DNA of 64,000 nt from Mycobacterium sp. URHD0025 (GCF_000426065.1 NZ_AUEQ01000006.1:62001-126000); one strand, 5' to 3'; positions 1 to 8,898 are shown, counted from the first letter of the stretch. Numbers and translations are program-made. Notes: generated from the sequence alone by a model not told the origin.

Positions 1-147
1 GTGTTCGGTCCGATGCTGATCGTCGCCCTGTTGGTCGCCGTGGTGCTCGCGGCGATCATCGCCTTCGACGGGGAATCCACCTGGTTGGAGGGCGCGACGC
101 TGATCGCGCTGTACTGCATCATCGCCGCGTCGTTCTGGTGGGGTTGA
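1..147 (+). CDS. Ca2+/H+ (cation) antiporter, C-terminal fragment
   Basis: The frame is open from the first base and ends at TGA 145-147, so only about 48 C-terminal residues lie in the window. They form a hydrophobic helix, a short acidic loop reading FDGESTWLEGA, then a last hydrophobic helix ending FWWG. That pattern of terminal helices with a G-E-S-x-W-x-E-G loop is typical of the CaCA superfamily (ChaA/VCX1-type Ca2+/H+ exchangers), inner-membrane proteins that expel calcium using the proton gradient. The GTG at position 1 is unlikely to be the true start because the family is about 350 residues long. It converges on the next gene with a 4 nt gap. Confidence 0.7.
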   Translation: MFGPMLIVALLVAVVLAAIIAFDGESTWLEGATLIALYCIIAASFWWG

Positions 148-151
148 ACGG

Positions 152-520
152 CTAGACGGAAAACGCCAACGCGTAACCGATTGGGATCATCGCGACATAC
201 CCGATGATTCCGACCGGAATACCGATCAGCGGCGTCCACGTGCGCCGTTCGGCCACCGCCGCACCCACCAATGCCGTTGCGGTGCCGGCCACCAGGCACA
301 TCCACGGCATCCACACGAGCACGTTCTGACCTGTCGCGGACAGTTGGCACACCGTGTCGGCAGTGCCGTCGTGACAACCATCTGTGGCCATGGCCAGCGG
401 CAACATCAGCACGATGGCCGCGGCGAAGCCCAAAATGCCCATCGCGCTCAGCAATACGATGAACCACACCCAGTGCTTGCCGTATCGGGCGCTGGTGGCG
501 GGTGGTGCCGGGTCGGCCAT
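152..520 (-). CDS. Small integral membrane protein, unknown function
   Basis: This encodes about 122 residues from ATG 518-520. A more upstream ATG (580) exists, but the stretch it adds is not membrane-like and the protein reads naturally from MADPAPPATSARYGK. Three hydrophobic segments are visible at roughly residues 17-40, 66-88 and 96-119. The loop after the first has two cysteines (GCHDGTADTVC) that could form an extracytoplasmic disulfide. No family is recognised. It is convergent with the antiporter and divergent from the LpqN-type lipoprotein; the intervening 521-756 contains no gene I can support. Confidence 0.6.
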   Translation of the reverse strand: MADPAPPATSARYGKHWVWFIVLLSAMGILGFAAAIVLMLPLAMATDGCHDGTADTVCQLSATGQNVLVWMPWMCLVAGTATALVGAAVAERRTWTPLIGIPVGIIGYVAMIPIGYALAFSV

Positions 521-756
521 CGACTCAGAGTACTGGCGGTGACACCGGACAACGTGCACAAATGTGGGCACATCGAACACGGCGGCCGTCAGGAGTTTCC
601 GTCGTGGAGATGGCCTGGCTGGCCGTAGAGTTCCAGGGAGATTGCCACACTGCGACCGACTCCGCTATGGCCGGTCGTTCGGCGGCAACGGGGCGGTCGA
701 TCCCCATAACGGATGCGCCCGTGGACCCATAGCCGGGGTGAGGGGACGAATTGATC

Positions 757-1452
757 ATGGAGATGACACACCGATCTGCGCGCCGTGCCGCCGCGTTGCT
801 CGTTACTGTCGTGTCGCTGTCGGCGTGCAGCAGCGAGAAGCCCGTGTCGATCGAGGAGATCTTCAAAGACAAGGTGCCGACGGCGGGCACACCGACCGCT
901 GCAGTGGGTGATGCCATCGGCGATCCGAACGCCTGCGCGCCGTTCGACGGGCCGCTGCTCGATATACCGGCACGAGGCACCGCGGAGCCGCAAATGCGGG
1001 TCCCTCAAGCAGCGGGATGGAACCGCAGCACCAAACTCGACAGCGAAATTATCCGGTTCGTCCTCGTCAACACCGATCTCGCGGCGAATCAGTTCGCACC
1101 CAATATCGTGGTCGCACTGGAGGATGCCCCCAAGGCCGACGTTCAGACCATTTTCACGCAACAACACGCCAATCTGGTGAAGTTGGCGGGGGCGATGGAC
1201 CTCGCTTCCGAGCCGGCGACGGTCTGCGGCCTGCCCGCCGAGACCATCACGTTCACCGCCGGTCCGACCGGCCCCGGCGCGCACACTCGTGCAGTGACCG
1301 TGCTGTCGGTGCCTACCATCGTCGACGGCCACCAGTACTTGGCCACAGCGGCCGTGCAGACAACCGACCCGGACAATCCGACTTATCAGCACGACGCCAA
1401 AGCTCTCCTGGATGGATTCCAGGTGCTGCCGCCTGAACGCGGCGCGCCGTGA
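757..1452 (+). CDS. LpqN/LpqT-family lipoprotein
   Basis: The product is about 231 residues and exported: a basic n-region (HRSARR), a hydrophobic core and a lipobox LSAC with the lipidated cysteine at about residue 24. After the signal the protein reads as a mycobacterial LpqN-type domain (AWNRSTKL-type beginning, then mixed alpha/beta to the C-terminus); this family is found almost only in mycolate-containing actinobacteria, attached to the outer face of the plasma membrane. I chose ATG 757 because an AGGGGA ribosome-binding site at 741-746 lies about 10 nt upstream; TTG 751 and ATG 763 are in frame alternatives. Function of the family is poorly defined; links to cell-envelope assembly have been suggested. 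It is monocistronic here. Confidence 0.7.
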   Translation: MEMTHRSARRAAALLVTVVSLSACSSEKPVSIEEIFKDKVPTAGTPTAAVGDAIGDPNACAPFDGPLLDIPARGTAEPQMRVPQAAGWNRSTKLDSEIIRFVLVNTDLAANQFAPNIVVALEDAPKADVQTIFTQQHANLVKLAGAMDLASEPATVCGLPAETITFTAGPTGPGAHTRAVTVLSVPTIVDGHQYLATAAVQTTDPDNPTYQHDAKALLDGFQVLPPERGAP

Positions 1453-1520
1453 TGCGCCCACTCCGCTGAGTGGAAAGCCGTAACCAGTAGTGCCCCAGGC
1501 AGTTCCGGGGCGGTCATCAG

Positions 1521-3146
1521 TCAGCCTTCGGCAGCGACCAACGACCCGAGCTTGATGTCGGGGTTGTCACGCTGGAAACCCTCCAGCCGCCACGGCGTCG
1601 AGAACAGCACGAGCATGACGCCGTCGCTGCGGGTCAACACTTCCGCAGACACCTGACGATTCACAAAGTCGGCGTCCTCGGGGCGGACGACCCGCGCGAC
1701 CTGATACGGCAGGTTCTCCAGTGAGATCGGCGCGCTGAGCTCGGTGGCCATCCGGTGGGCGGCGACCTCGAACTGCATCGGTCCGACGGCGGCGAACACC
1801 GGCGCCTGCTCGCCACGCTTGTCGGAGCGCAGCACCTGCACGACGCCCTCCTGCTCGAGCTGCTCGATCCCCTTGCGGAACTGCTTGTGCTTGCTGGGAT
1901 CGGTACCGCGGGCCACCGCGAAATGCTCGGGGGAGAAGCTCGGAATCGGCGGATACACCACCGGGATGTCGCGGTAGAGCGTGTCGCCGGGGCGCAGCGC
2001 CGCGGCGTTGGCCAACCCGATCACGTCGCCGGGCCAGGCGTCGTCGAGAGTCGAGCGCTGCTGGCCGAACACCGACTGCGCGTACTTGGTGACGAACGGC
2101 TTGCCAGTGGCGGCGTGGGTGAGGACGTCGCCGCGCTCGAACGTGCCCGACACCACCCGTGCGTAGGCGATGCGATCACGGTGCGACGAGTCCATGCCGG
2201 CCTGCACCTTGAACACGAACGCGCTGAACGGCGACTCCACCGCCCGGCGGTTCCCGTCGACGTCGAGCGATCCGCTGGGCGCCGGGGCCAACTCGACCAG
2301 GACATCGAGCAGCTGGTTCACCCCGAAGTTCAGTGCCGCCGAGGTGAACAGCACCGGAGAGGATTCACCGGACAGGAAGGTCTCGCGGTCGTAGTCGGAC
2401 CCGTCCATCGACAACAGCTCGGATTCCTCCACCGCCGTGTCCCAGTCGTCCCCGGCTGCCGCATGCGCGTCGGCCGCGGCGATGTGCTCCTCGGGAGCGG
2501 CGGTGGCCCCGCCCGCGGTGCGGGTGAAGCGGATGAACTTCTCCGCCCGACGGTCCATCACGCCCTTGAAGTCGCCGGCGATACCCACCGGCCAGGTCAG
2601 GGGAGTGGTCCGCAGCCCGATCCGCTCGTGGATCTCGTCCATCAACTCCAGCGCGTGCCGGCCCGGACGGTCCCACTTGTTGATCACGGTGATGATCGGG
2701 ATCCCACGGTGCTTACACACCTGGAACAGCTTGAGGGTCTGGGGCTCAAGGCCTTTCGCGGCGTCGATCAGCATGACCGCGCAGTCCACCGCCGTCAGCA
2801 CGCGGTAGGTGTCCTCGGAGAAGTCGGCGTGCCCGGGGGTGTCGAGCAGGTTGATCACGCAGTCGCGGTACGGGAACTGCAGCGCCGTCGAGGTGATCGA
2901 GATGCCGCGGGCCTTCTCCATGTCCATCCAGTCCGACACCGTGGAGCGCCGGCCCGCCTTGCCGTGGATCGCGCCCGCTTCGGTGATCACCCGGGCGTGC
3001 AGTGCGAGCGCCTCGGTCAGCGTCGACTTACCGGCGTCGGGGTGGCTGATGACGGCGAAGGTGCGGCGACGGGCCGCCTCGGCCGAGATCTTGGCGGCTT
3101 GGGCGGTGTTGGTGGCGGGGGCTTCGTCGAGGGCTTTGTCGGTCAT
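1521..3146 (-). CDS. prfC: Peptide chain release factor 3 (RF3)
   Basis: A 541-residue GTPase of the translation-factor class that recycles RF1/RF2 from the ribosome after termination. Visible motifs are G1 SHPDAGKST (about 34-42), an effector region with KARGISITSTALQF, G3 DTPGH (102-106) and G4 NKWD (156-159). The later part contains the elongation-factor domain II segment and the RF3 C-terminal region (PVFAAVGPMQFEV). Length fits the family (about 530 residues). The start is ATG 3144-3146, giving MTDKALDE; longer in-frame extensions are not conserved-looking. It is divergent from the LOG-family gene, with 140 bp between the start codons. Not all mycobacteria carry prfC, so its presence suits a fast-growing species. 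Confidence 0.93.
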   Translation of the reverse strand: MTDKALDEAPATNTAQAAKISAEAARRRTFAVISHPDAGKSTLTEALALHARVITEAGAIHGKAGRRSTVSDWMDMEKARGISITSTALQFPYRDCVINLLDTPGHADFSEDTYRVLTAVDCAVMLIDAAKGLEPQTLKLFQVCKHRGIPIITVINKWDRPGRHALELMDEIHERIGLRTTPLTWPVGIAGDFKGVMDRRAEKFIRFTRTAGGATAAPEEHIAAADAHAAAGDDWDTAVEESELLSMDGSDYDRETFLSGESSPVLFTSAALNFGVNQLLDVLVELAPAPSGSLDVDGNRRAVESPFSAFVFKVQAGMDSSHRDRIAYARVVSGTFERGDVLTHAATGKPFVTKYAQSVFGQQRSTLDDAWPGDVIGLANAAALRPGDTLYRDIPVVYPPIPSFSPEHFAVARGTDPSKHKQFRKGIEQLEQEGVVQVLRSDKRGEQAPVFAAVGPMQFEVAAHRMATELSAPISLENLPYQVARVVRPEDADFVNRQVSAEVLTRSDGVMLVLFSTPWRLEGFQRDNPDIKLGSLVAAEG

Positions 3147-3286
3147 CTCGACTAGCGATGGTATGGCGGTGTGAGGGCAAACCCGTAATCGAGTGGCGGA
3201 CGTGTGATCTGGAACGGTGGCACCGCCGGTGATGACGGAGGTGGTCGCCGTCCGAAACTCGGGACGGCCGGGCATGATCGTTGCTG

Positions 3287-3829
3287 ATGAACATCTGCGT
3301 CTTCCTCTCCGCTGCCGACCTCGACGAGCGCTACACCGAACCGGCCCGCACCTTCGCGGAGCTCCTGGGCAAGGGTGGCCACACGCTGGTCTGGGGCGGC
3401 TCCGACAAAGGGTTGATGAAGGTCGTCGCCGACGGAGTGCAGAACAGCGGCGGACGTCTGGTCGGCATCTCCGTCGAATTTCTGCGGTCCCATGCCAGAC
3501 CGGGCGCCGACGAGATGGTGATCACCGCCGATCTCGCCGAACGCAAGGCGATGCTGCTGGCGCGGTCCGACGCGCTGGTGGTGATGGCCGGCGGGTTGGG
3601 CACCCTCGATGAAGCCACCGACATCTTGGAGTTGCGCAAACACGGGCGTCACGACAAGCCCGTGGTCCTGTTGAACACCGCCGGCTTCTACGACGGCCTC
3701 GTGATCCAGCTGCGCCGGATGGAACAGGACGGTTTCCTGCCCCTGCCGCTGGACGATCTGGTGTACGTCACCGAGGAACCCGCCGCGGCGCTGACGTACC
3801 TCGAGGGAAGTGTCGGCGGCGCTGCCTAG
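3287..3829 (+). CDS. LOG-family (Lonely Guy-like) nucleotide-binding protein
   Basis: The 180-residue product has a Rossmann-like fold. It carries the family's two hallmark segments: AERKAML (about 84-90) and AGGLGTLDE (101-109), the latter matching the PGGxGTxxE phosphoribohydrolase motif with Ala replacing Pro. Family members hydrolyse nucleoside 5'-monophosphates (cytokinin ribotides in plants and M. tuberculosis) to base and ribose phosphate, in the cytosol; the substrate here is unknown. ATG 3287 is chosen over TTG 3281 because it begins the core strand MNICVFLS directly. It ends 9 nt before the HNH gene, so co-transcription is likely. Confidence 0.8.
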   Translation: MNICVFLSAADLDERYTEPARTFAELLGKGGHTLVWGGSDKGLMKVVADGVQNSGGRLVGISVEFLRSHARPGADEMVITADLAERKAMLLARSDALVVMAGGLGTLDEATDILELRKHGRHDKPVVLLNTAGFYDGLVIQLRRMEQDGFLPLPLDDLVYVTEEPAAALTYLEGSVGGAA

Positions 3830-3838
3830 CATCAGGCC

Positions 3839-4405
3839 ATGCCGTCAGAGCGTCCCGCAGTACCCGCCGCGGTGAAGCGCGCGGTACTGATCGAGGCGGG
3901 CCACCGGTGCGCCATCCCGACCTGCCGGCAGACGCCGGTCGAGATCGCGCACATCGAGCCGTGGTCGACAGTGAAGTCGCACGCCGTGGAAAACCTGATC
4001 GCGTTATGCCCGACCTGCCATACGCGATATGACAACGGCGATATCGATCGCATCTCGATGCGCCAGTACAAAGCCAGCCTGGCCATTCTGAACAATCGAT
4101 ATACCGACATCGAACGTCAGCTATTGCGGGCCTTCGTCAGGAAACTCGACAAGGCCAAGCTGATCGAGCCGTCGGTGACCGCCGCCGGCCTGGCCGGCAT
4201 CACGCAGATCGGCAAGATTCGCATTTACTCGGAGATGGATTGGATGCTGGTCAATCTCGTCGACGACGGGCTGATCGAGTTTCGCGAGAATCGCCGCCGC
4301 GACCTCGAGGCGCAGGAACAGACATTGAACGCGAAGGTCGTCGAGCTCACGGCCAAAGGCGCGAAATTCTTGGAGCAATGGATGGCGGCGGAACCTCTGG
4401 TTTGA
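3839..4405 (+). CDS. HNH-nuclease-domain protein with helical C-terminal region
   Basis: This encodes 188 residues. The first 75 form an HNH module: zinc ligands C24 and C29, the AHIEPW strand with H38, then ENLIALCPTCH with N52, C57, C60 and H61. The spacing fits a beta-beta-alpha metal finger nuclease. The rest (about 75-188) looks like winged-helix plus coiled-coil: a segment GKIRIYSEMDWMLVNLVDDG and a charged Glu/Arg-rich helix. Such proteins occur in restriction, mobile-element and repair contexts; the target here is unknown. It starts at ATG 3839, 9 nt after the LOG gene. I see no toxin partner or modification methylase nearby. Confidence 0.7.
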   Translation: MPSERPAVPAAVKRAVLIEAGHRCAIPTCRQTPVEIAHIEPWSTVKSHAVENLIALCPTCHTRYDNGDIDRISMRQYKASLAILNNRYTDIERQLLRAFVRKLDKAKLIEPSVTAAGLAGITQIGKIRIYSEMDWMLVNLVDDGLIEFRENRRRDLEAQEQTLNAKVVELTAKGAKFLEQWMAAEPLV

Positions 4406-4551
4406 GTAAGCGCTGCCCACCACAACGAGACGATCACGACTCGCCTACAGCGGGTAGCCGTTGTGCCGAAGCGCGGGCGTCCCGGCTACGATTGACGCAC
4501 CGATCGAATCCTCGATCAATCAGGCCCTCGCCGAACCACATTGGAGTGAAG

Positions 4552-5802
4552 TTGACGTCTGTTCGCCGTGCCTATCTGGCGGTCGCACTTGCCGTGCTGG
4601 CCGTGTCAGGTGGCGTCGTTGTCTCGGCCCTGCCGGACTGCGCCGAGCACTGCCAGACGTTGGCCGCGCCGCCCCAAGGCGTCCCGCAGGCGTCACCCAC
4701 CGAGCCGGCCAAATTGACCATCACCCCCAAGCCCGACGCCGAGGTGGATCCTCTGGCCCGGGTCATGGTCACCGCCGACACCGGCACCGTGACGCGCGTG
4801 ACGATGGTCAACGATGCGGGCAAGGAGATCCCCGGCATCCTCACTCCCGATGCCAGGACCTGGAAGCCCACCACCACGCTGGGCTACGGCCGCACCTACA
4901 CGCTGAAGGTCGACGCACGCGGTCCGGGTGGCATGCCGACCCGCAAAAGCACCACCTTCTCCACCGTGACCCCCGGCTACCAGGCCCGCGTCTACCTCAA
5001 CGGCACCAACTACGCCCCGCTGCAGGACGGCGCCACCTACGGCGTCGGCATGGTGATCGTCGCGCGCTTCGACGAGCCGATCACCGACAAAGCCGCCGCC
5101 GAGAACCGGATGAAGGTCATCACCGAGCCCAAGGCCATCGGGTCGTGGAACTGGATCGACGACCAGACCGCGCACTGGCGTCCCGCGAAGTACTACGCCC
5201 CGGGCACCAAGGTCACCGTCGACGCCGGGATCTACGGCGCCAAACTCGGCGACGACCTGTACGGCGCGCAGGACGAGAAGGTCTCCTTCACCATCGGCGC
5301 CTCGCACGTCACCATCGCCGACGACACCGACAAGCAGGTGCGGGTCTACGAGAACGGCAAGCTCGTGCGCACCATGCCGACCTCGATGGGCATGGGCGGC
5401 ACCGAGACCATCGGTGGCACCACGATGAGCTTCTGGACCCCGCGCGGCGTCTACACCGTGATGGACAAGGCCAACCCGGTGATCATGGACTCCTCGACCT
5501 ACGGTCTGCCCGTCAACTCGCGGCTCGGCTACAAGACGACCATCCCGTGGGCCACCCGCATCAGCATCGACGGCATCTACCTGCACCAGCTCAACGCGAC
5601 GGTGTGGGCACAGGGCAAGACCAACACCAGCCACGGCTGCCTCAACCTGAACGGCGAGAACGCCGAGTGGTTCTACAACTTCTCGGTGCCCGGCGACATC
5701 GTCGAAATCCGCAACACCGGCGGCGACCCGCTCAAGCCCACCAATAACGGCGACTGGACCGTGCCGTGGACCGAGTGGGTCAAGGGCAGCGCGCTGCGCT
5801 GA
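4552..5802 (+). CDS. L,D-transpeptidase (Ig-like domains plus YkuD domain)
   Basis: About 416 residues, cell-wall anchored. A short basic N-terminus and a hydrophobic helix act as an uncleaved anchor or signal; there is no lipobox at the following cysteines (ALPDCAEHC). Residues about 55-250 hold two beta-rich Ig-like domains, and the YkuD catalytic domain follows, with H345 and the SHGCLN motif around catalytic C363. A Trp-rich tail (DWTVPWTEW) ends the protein, as in mycobacterial Ldt enzymes. It forms 3-3 cross-links in peptidoglycan and is the type of enzyme inhibited by carbapenems. TTG 4552 is chosen because GGAG at 4543-4546 lies 5 nt upstream; GTG 4546 is the alternative. A TACGAT -10-like element is at 4487-4492. 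Confidence 0.88.
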   Translation: MTSVRRAYLAVALAVLAVSGGVVVSALPDCAEHCQTLAAPPQGVPQASPTEPAKLTITPKPDAEVDPLARVMVTADTGTVTRVTMVNDAGKEIPGILTPDARTWKPTTTLGYGRTYTLKVDARGPGGMPTRKSTTFSTVTPGYQARVYLNGTNYAPLQDGATYGVGMVIVARFDEPITDKAAAENRMKVITEPKAIGSWNWIDDQTAHWRPAKYYAPGTKVTVDAGIYGAKLGDDLYGAQDEKVSFTIGASHVTIADDTDKQVRVYENGKLVRTMPTSMGMGGTETIGGTTMSFWTPRGVYTVMDKANPVIMDSSTYGLPVNSRLGYKTTIPWATRISIDGIYLHQLNATVWAQGKTNTSHGCLNLNGENAEWFYNFSVPGDIVEIRNTGGDPLKPTNNGDWTVPWTEWVKGSALR

Positions 5803-5909
5803 GTCTCGAACAGATTCAGAACGGGTAGTCGCCTACTCACTCCATCGGTCCACTCACACCTCACCCTGGTCGTAGCGCGCTGGTCACAGCGCGGTGAGGG
5901 GGCATGATC

Positions 5910-6542
5910 ATGGCGCTGCCGACACCCGGTACCTACGGAATGCTGGTGGCGAAGCATTCCGGTAAGGCCATCGAAGTAGAGGATGCGTCGCTGGCGGACG
6001 GCACCAGACTCATTCAGTCCGACAGGGCCGGGACCACTAATCAGTTGTTCCGATTCTCCGAAGCCGCGCCGGGCTTCGTCAGCATCGCGGCGCTTCACTC
6101 GGACAAGGTCCTGCAGGTGGCCGACGGGCTGGAACCTGTCCGCCAGTTCGCCCGAACTGCCGAGGGAAGTCAGGAGTTCTCCGTGGCGCAGAGCGGGGAC
6201 TTCCTTGTGATCGCAAACCGACTTTCCGGCCGTGTGCTCGATGTCCGGGGCGCCAGCAAGGACAACGGCGCCGAACTCATTCAGTTTCCGTTCCTGGATG
6301 ACCACGGCAACCAGCTGTGGAGTTTCGTGCCGGTGGACGTGAGTCCGTGCGCGGGCATCACCCGTCAGATCCGCAAGAACGACGAGCGAATCGCCAATGA
6401 TCTGACGGGCCTTGACGACCCAGATATCACGCCGGAGCAGCGCAAGTCGCTGCAGAAGGATCTGGACGACGCGCGGGCGCGGAAGCGCGGGCTGGAGAAG
6501 GAGCTCAGCCGTTGTCTCGCAGGACTGCCTGTGCCGGGTTAG
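5910..6542 (+). CDS. Ricin-type beta-trefoil lectin-like protein with helical tail
   Basis: About 210 residues. Residues 1-145 form a RICIN beta-trefoil: repeats around NQLFRF, SQEFSV and NQLWSF, each ending in the Q-x-W/F pattern typical of this carbohydrate-binding fold. The tail (about 150-205) is a charged helical hairpin (ITRQIRKNDERIAND... then KSLQKDLDDARARKRGL) flanked by two cysteines, which could lock it by a disulfide. No signal peptide or membrane segment is visible, so secretion would need another route. GAGGGGG at 5896-5902 is 7 nt from ATG 5910, preferred over ATG 5904. Ligand and function are unknown. Confidence 0.7.
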   Translation: MALPTPGTYGMLVAKHSGKAIEVEDASLADGTRLIQSDRAGTTNQLFRFSEAAPGFVSIAALHSDKVLQVADGLEPVRQFARTAEGSQEFSVAQSGDFLVIANRLSGRVLDVRGASKDNGAELIQFPFLDDHGNQLWSFVPVDVSPCAGITRQIRKNDERIANDLTGLDDPDITPEQRKSLQKDLDDARARKRGLEKELSRCLAGLPVPG

Positions 6543-6593
6543 TCGCCGGGCAGCTTGGCGCAATCCGGTCGATGACCTGGTTAGCCTGCGCCG

Positions 6594-7154
6594 CTAGGCG
6601 GTCAACGCCTTCAAATCGTTCATTGTCGACGTGACGATCTCGCCCAGCCCGGCCTCGGCGTCGTCGTGCACCCATCGGGTGAACGCGACCTTGAACACCG
6701 CCATCCCGGCTTCGGCGGCCAAGTGTGCGGCCGCATCGCCTATGCCGCGCTGATGTAGCGCTTCGGCCATCTCGGTGGACAGCGAGGCGAGCTTGATCAG
6801 TTCGCGCTCCTGCAGCGCGGGGTTGGCGTCGATGATGGACTGCCGCCGCCGGGCATGGTCGCGTCTGCCGTCGAACACCGGACCGAGCGCACGCAACGCG
6901 GCACCGATGACATCGAGGGGCGCGGCGTCGGCCGGGGCGTCGGCGATGGCGGCGAGCAGGATTTCGGTGAGCATCGCCTGCCCGCCGAACAGTGCCTCGC
7001 GCTTGTCGGCGAAGTAGCGGAAATAGGTGCGCTCGGTGAGCCCGGCCCGCTCGGCGATTTCGGCGACCGTGGTCTGGTCGAATCCGCGCTCGCGGTAGAG
7101 CTGCAAGGCCGCCTCCTGGAGGCGGTCGCTCGCATTGGGCTCCCAGCGGCTCAT
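6594..7154 (-). CDS. TetR-family transcriptional regulator
   Basis: The 186-residue product has an N-terminal helix-turn-helix at about residues 10-55: the LYRERGFDQTTVAEIAERAG segment leading into LTERTYFRYFADKREALF is a textbook TetR DNA-binding domain. The remainder is the variable ligand-binding helical domain, whose effector is unknown. It is divergent from the SDR oxidoreductase gene, with a 74 bp gap that holds a perfect 18-bp inverted repeat (7171-7216). This strongly suggests it represses itself and the SDR gene. Confidence 0.88.
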   Translation of the reverse strand: MSRWEPNASDRLQEAALQLYRERGFDQTTVAEIAERAGLTERTYFRYFADKREALFGGQAMLTEILLAAIADAPADAAPLDVIGAALRALGPVFDGRRDHARRRQSIIDANPALQERELIKLASLSTEMAEALHQRGIGDAAAHLAAEAGMAVFKVAFTRWVHDDAEAGLGEIVTSTMNDLKALTA

Positions 7155-7170
7155 GAAGTGATCCTAGGGA

Positions 7171-7216
7171 ATGTCAGCGACTGTCATCGCGTTGTGGTGA
7201 TGACAGTCGCTGACAT
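7171..7216. promoter_or_regulatory. Perfect inverted repeat, probable TetR operator
   Basis: Left arm 7171-7188 (ATGTCAGCGACTGTCATC) and right arm 7199-7216 are exact reverse complements over 18 bp, separated by 10 bp. Each arm also contains two direct TGTCA (TGACA on the other strand) units 5 bp apart, so there are four half-sites. The element lies between the divergent TetR and SDR start codons and ends 3 nt before the SDR Shine-Dalgarno AGGAGG (7218-7223). Confidence 0.8.
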
Positions 7217-7228
7217 CAGGAGGATTCC

Positions 7229-8110
7229 ATGAAAGTTTTCGTCACCGGTGCATCGGGCTTTGTCGGTGCCGCAGTGATTCGTGACCTCGTCACCCACGGC
7301 CATGACGTCGTCGGCTTGGCGCGCTCCGACGCCTCGGCCGACGCCATCAGTGCCGCAGGCGCGGGCGTCCATCGCGGCGATCTGAACGACCATGACAGTT
7401 TGAGGTCCGGTGCCGACGCCAGCGATGGCGTCATTCACCTGGCCTTCCACCACGACTTCGACAACTTCACCGACGCCGGGGAGCTGGATCGCCGCGCCAT
7501 CGAAGTCCTCGGCACGACCCTCGCCGGCTCGGACCGCCCGCTGGTCGTCACCTCGGGCGTCGCCGGGCACAGTGCCGGCCGTGTACTGACCGAGAACGAC
7601 GCGTCTCGACCTGGCCTGCCCCGGCATTCCGAGACCGCGGTGCTGGCCTTCGCCGACAAGGGAGTGCGAGCCGCGATCGTGCGGCTGTCACCGACCACGC
7701 ACGGCGAGGGCGATCACGGGTTCGTGCCACGGCTCATCGAGATCGCCCGGGAGAAAGGTGTGTCGGCCTATATCGGTGACGGCGCCAACCGGTGGCCGGC
7801 CGTGCACCGGCTCGATGCCGCCCCACTGTTCCGGCTGGCTCTGGAGCAGGCACCGTCCGGGACGGTGCTGCATGCCGTGGCCGAGGAGGGCATCGCGGGC
7901 CGGGACATCGCCACCGCCATCGGGCGTCATCTCGGACTGCCGGTGGTCAGTGTTGCGCCGGAGCAGGCCTTCGAACACTTCGGGTGGATCGGCGGCATGT
8001 TCGCACTCGATGTCCCGACGTCCAGTGCGTTGACGCGCGAGCGGTTCGGCTGGCAGCCCAACGAAGTGGGACTGCTCGAGGACCTCGACCGCGGGGACTA
8101 CTTCGAATGA
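7229..8110 (+). CDS. SDR-family NAD(P)-dependent oxidoreductase/epimerase-like
   Basis: The 293-residue product begins MKVFVTGASGFVGAAV, an extended-SDR/atypical Rossmann nucleotide-binding motif (TGASGFVG at 6-13). It continues with GDLNDHDSL and a SDG-VIHLAFHHDF segment typical of NAD-dependent epimerase-like enzymes. The substrate cannot be read from the sequence. AGGAGG at 7218-7223 precedes ATG 7229 by 5 nt. It is divergent from a TetR regulator across a strong palindrome, so induction by a small molecule that TetR binds is likely. It ends 4 nt from the convergent stop of the next TetR gene. Confidence 0.83.
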   Translation: MKVFVTGASGFVGAAVIRDLVTHGHDVVGLARSDASADAISAAGAGVHRGDLNDHDSLRSGADASDGVIHLAFHHDFDNFTDAGELDRRAIEVLGTTLAGSDRPLVVTSGVAGHSAGRVLTENDASRPGLPRHSETAVLAFADKGVRAAIVRLSPTTHGEGDHGFVPRLIEIAREKGVSAYIGDGANRWPAVHRLDAAPLFRLALEQAPSGTVLHAVAEEGIAGRDIATAIGRHLGLPVVSVAPEQAFEHFGWIGGMFALDVPTSSALTRERFGWQPNEVGLLEDLDRGDYFE

Positions 8111-8114
8111 GCGA

Positions 8115-8828
8115 TCAGTGTGGGAACACCTGACGCGGCGGCGGCGGCTTCCTCACGATGGCCGGCAGGATGAACGTCTCGATGTAGCCCCGCGCCACCG
8201 CAGGGTCGTTGCGGACCGGTACGGCCTTCACCAGGAAGCTCAGCGCGGTCGCAATGATGAACTGCGCGAGATCGTTCGGGTGTAGGCCGGGCCGGAACTG
8301 GGTGGCGTCGTCGGCGATGATGCCCTCGACAGTGGCGGTCACCAGATCCGTCAGGTCGGTGTCCTTGGCGATCAACGACGCGATCGTGCCGTCGGGCGTT
8401 TGGTCGGCGATGGTGTTGAGCAGCGGATCGGCGACCAGCTCGGTGGCGACGATCACCATGCTCTCGACCAGCAGGTCGATCGGCCGGGCGCCTTCGGGCA
8501 TGCGCGTCAGGATCGAGGCCATGTGCCGCTGGGTGGTGCGTTGCACCATGGCTGCGATCAACTCGTTGCGGTTGGCGAACTGCCGGTAGATCGCGGTACG
8601 CGAATAGCCGGCCTCGTGGGCGATGACCTCCATGGTCGAAGCCCGGTGACCGCGGGTGGTGAACAGATGCTCGGCGGCATCCATCAATACCTCGCGCGCT
8701 TGCTCGGCGCTGTTGCCGCCGCCCACCGGGCGCCCACGGGATCGGCGTGCTGGTGCTGACAATCGACTGTCCTGCTCGGCTGCGTGATGGGGCTTCAGTA
8801 TGCCCGACGGATGCGGCCGGCCAGACAT
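8115..8828 (-). CDS. TetR-family transcriptional regulator
   Basis: The 237-residue product has a disordered basic N-terminus (about 1-40), then a TetR HTH at about residues 45-95: DAAEHLFTTRGHRASTMEVI followed by AGYSRTAIYRQFANRNEL. The C-terminal domain resembles TetR_C groups seen in mycobacteria; the ligand is unknown. It is divergent from the secreted hydrolase gene at 8899, with 70 bp between. That gap is AT-rich (8832-8862) compared with its surroundings and may hold both promoters and an imperfect operator. It is convergent with the SDR gene. Confidence 0.85.
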   Translation of the reverse strand: MSGRPHPSGILKPHHAAEQDSRLSAPARRSRGRPVGGGNSAEQAREVLMDAAEHLFTTRGHRASTMEVIAHEAGYSRTAIYRQFANRNELIAAMVQRTTQRHMASILTRMPEGARPIDLLVESMVIVATELVADPLLNTIADQTPDGTIASLIAKDTDLTDLVTATVEGIIADDATQFRPGLHPNDLAQFIIATALSFLVKAVPVRNDPAVARGYIETFILPAIVRKPPPPRQVFPH

Positions 8829-8898
8829 TAAAGAAACATTCTTGGCAATTTGTTCTATTTCCCTGCGGGCCGACGATGACGCCGGTTAGCGTGCCTGC

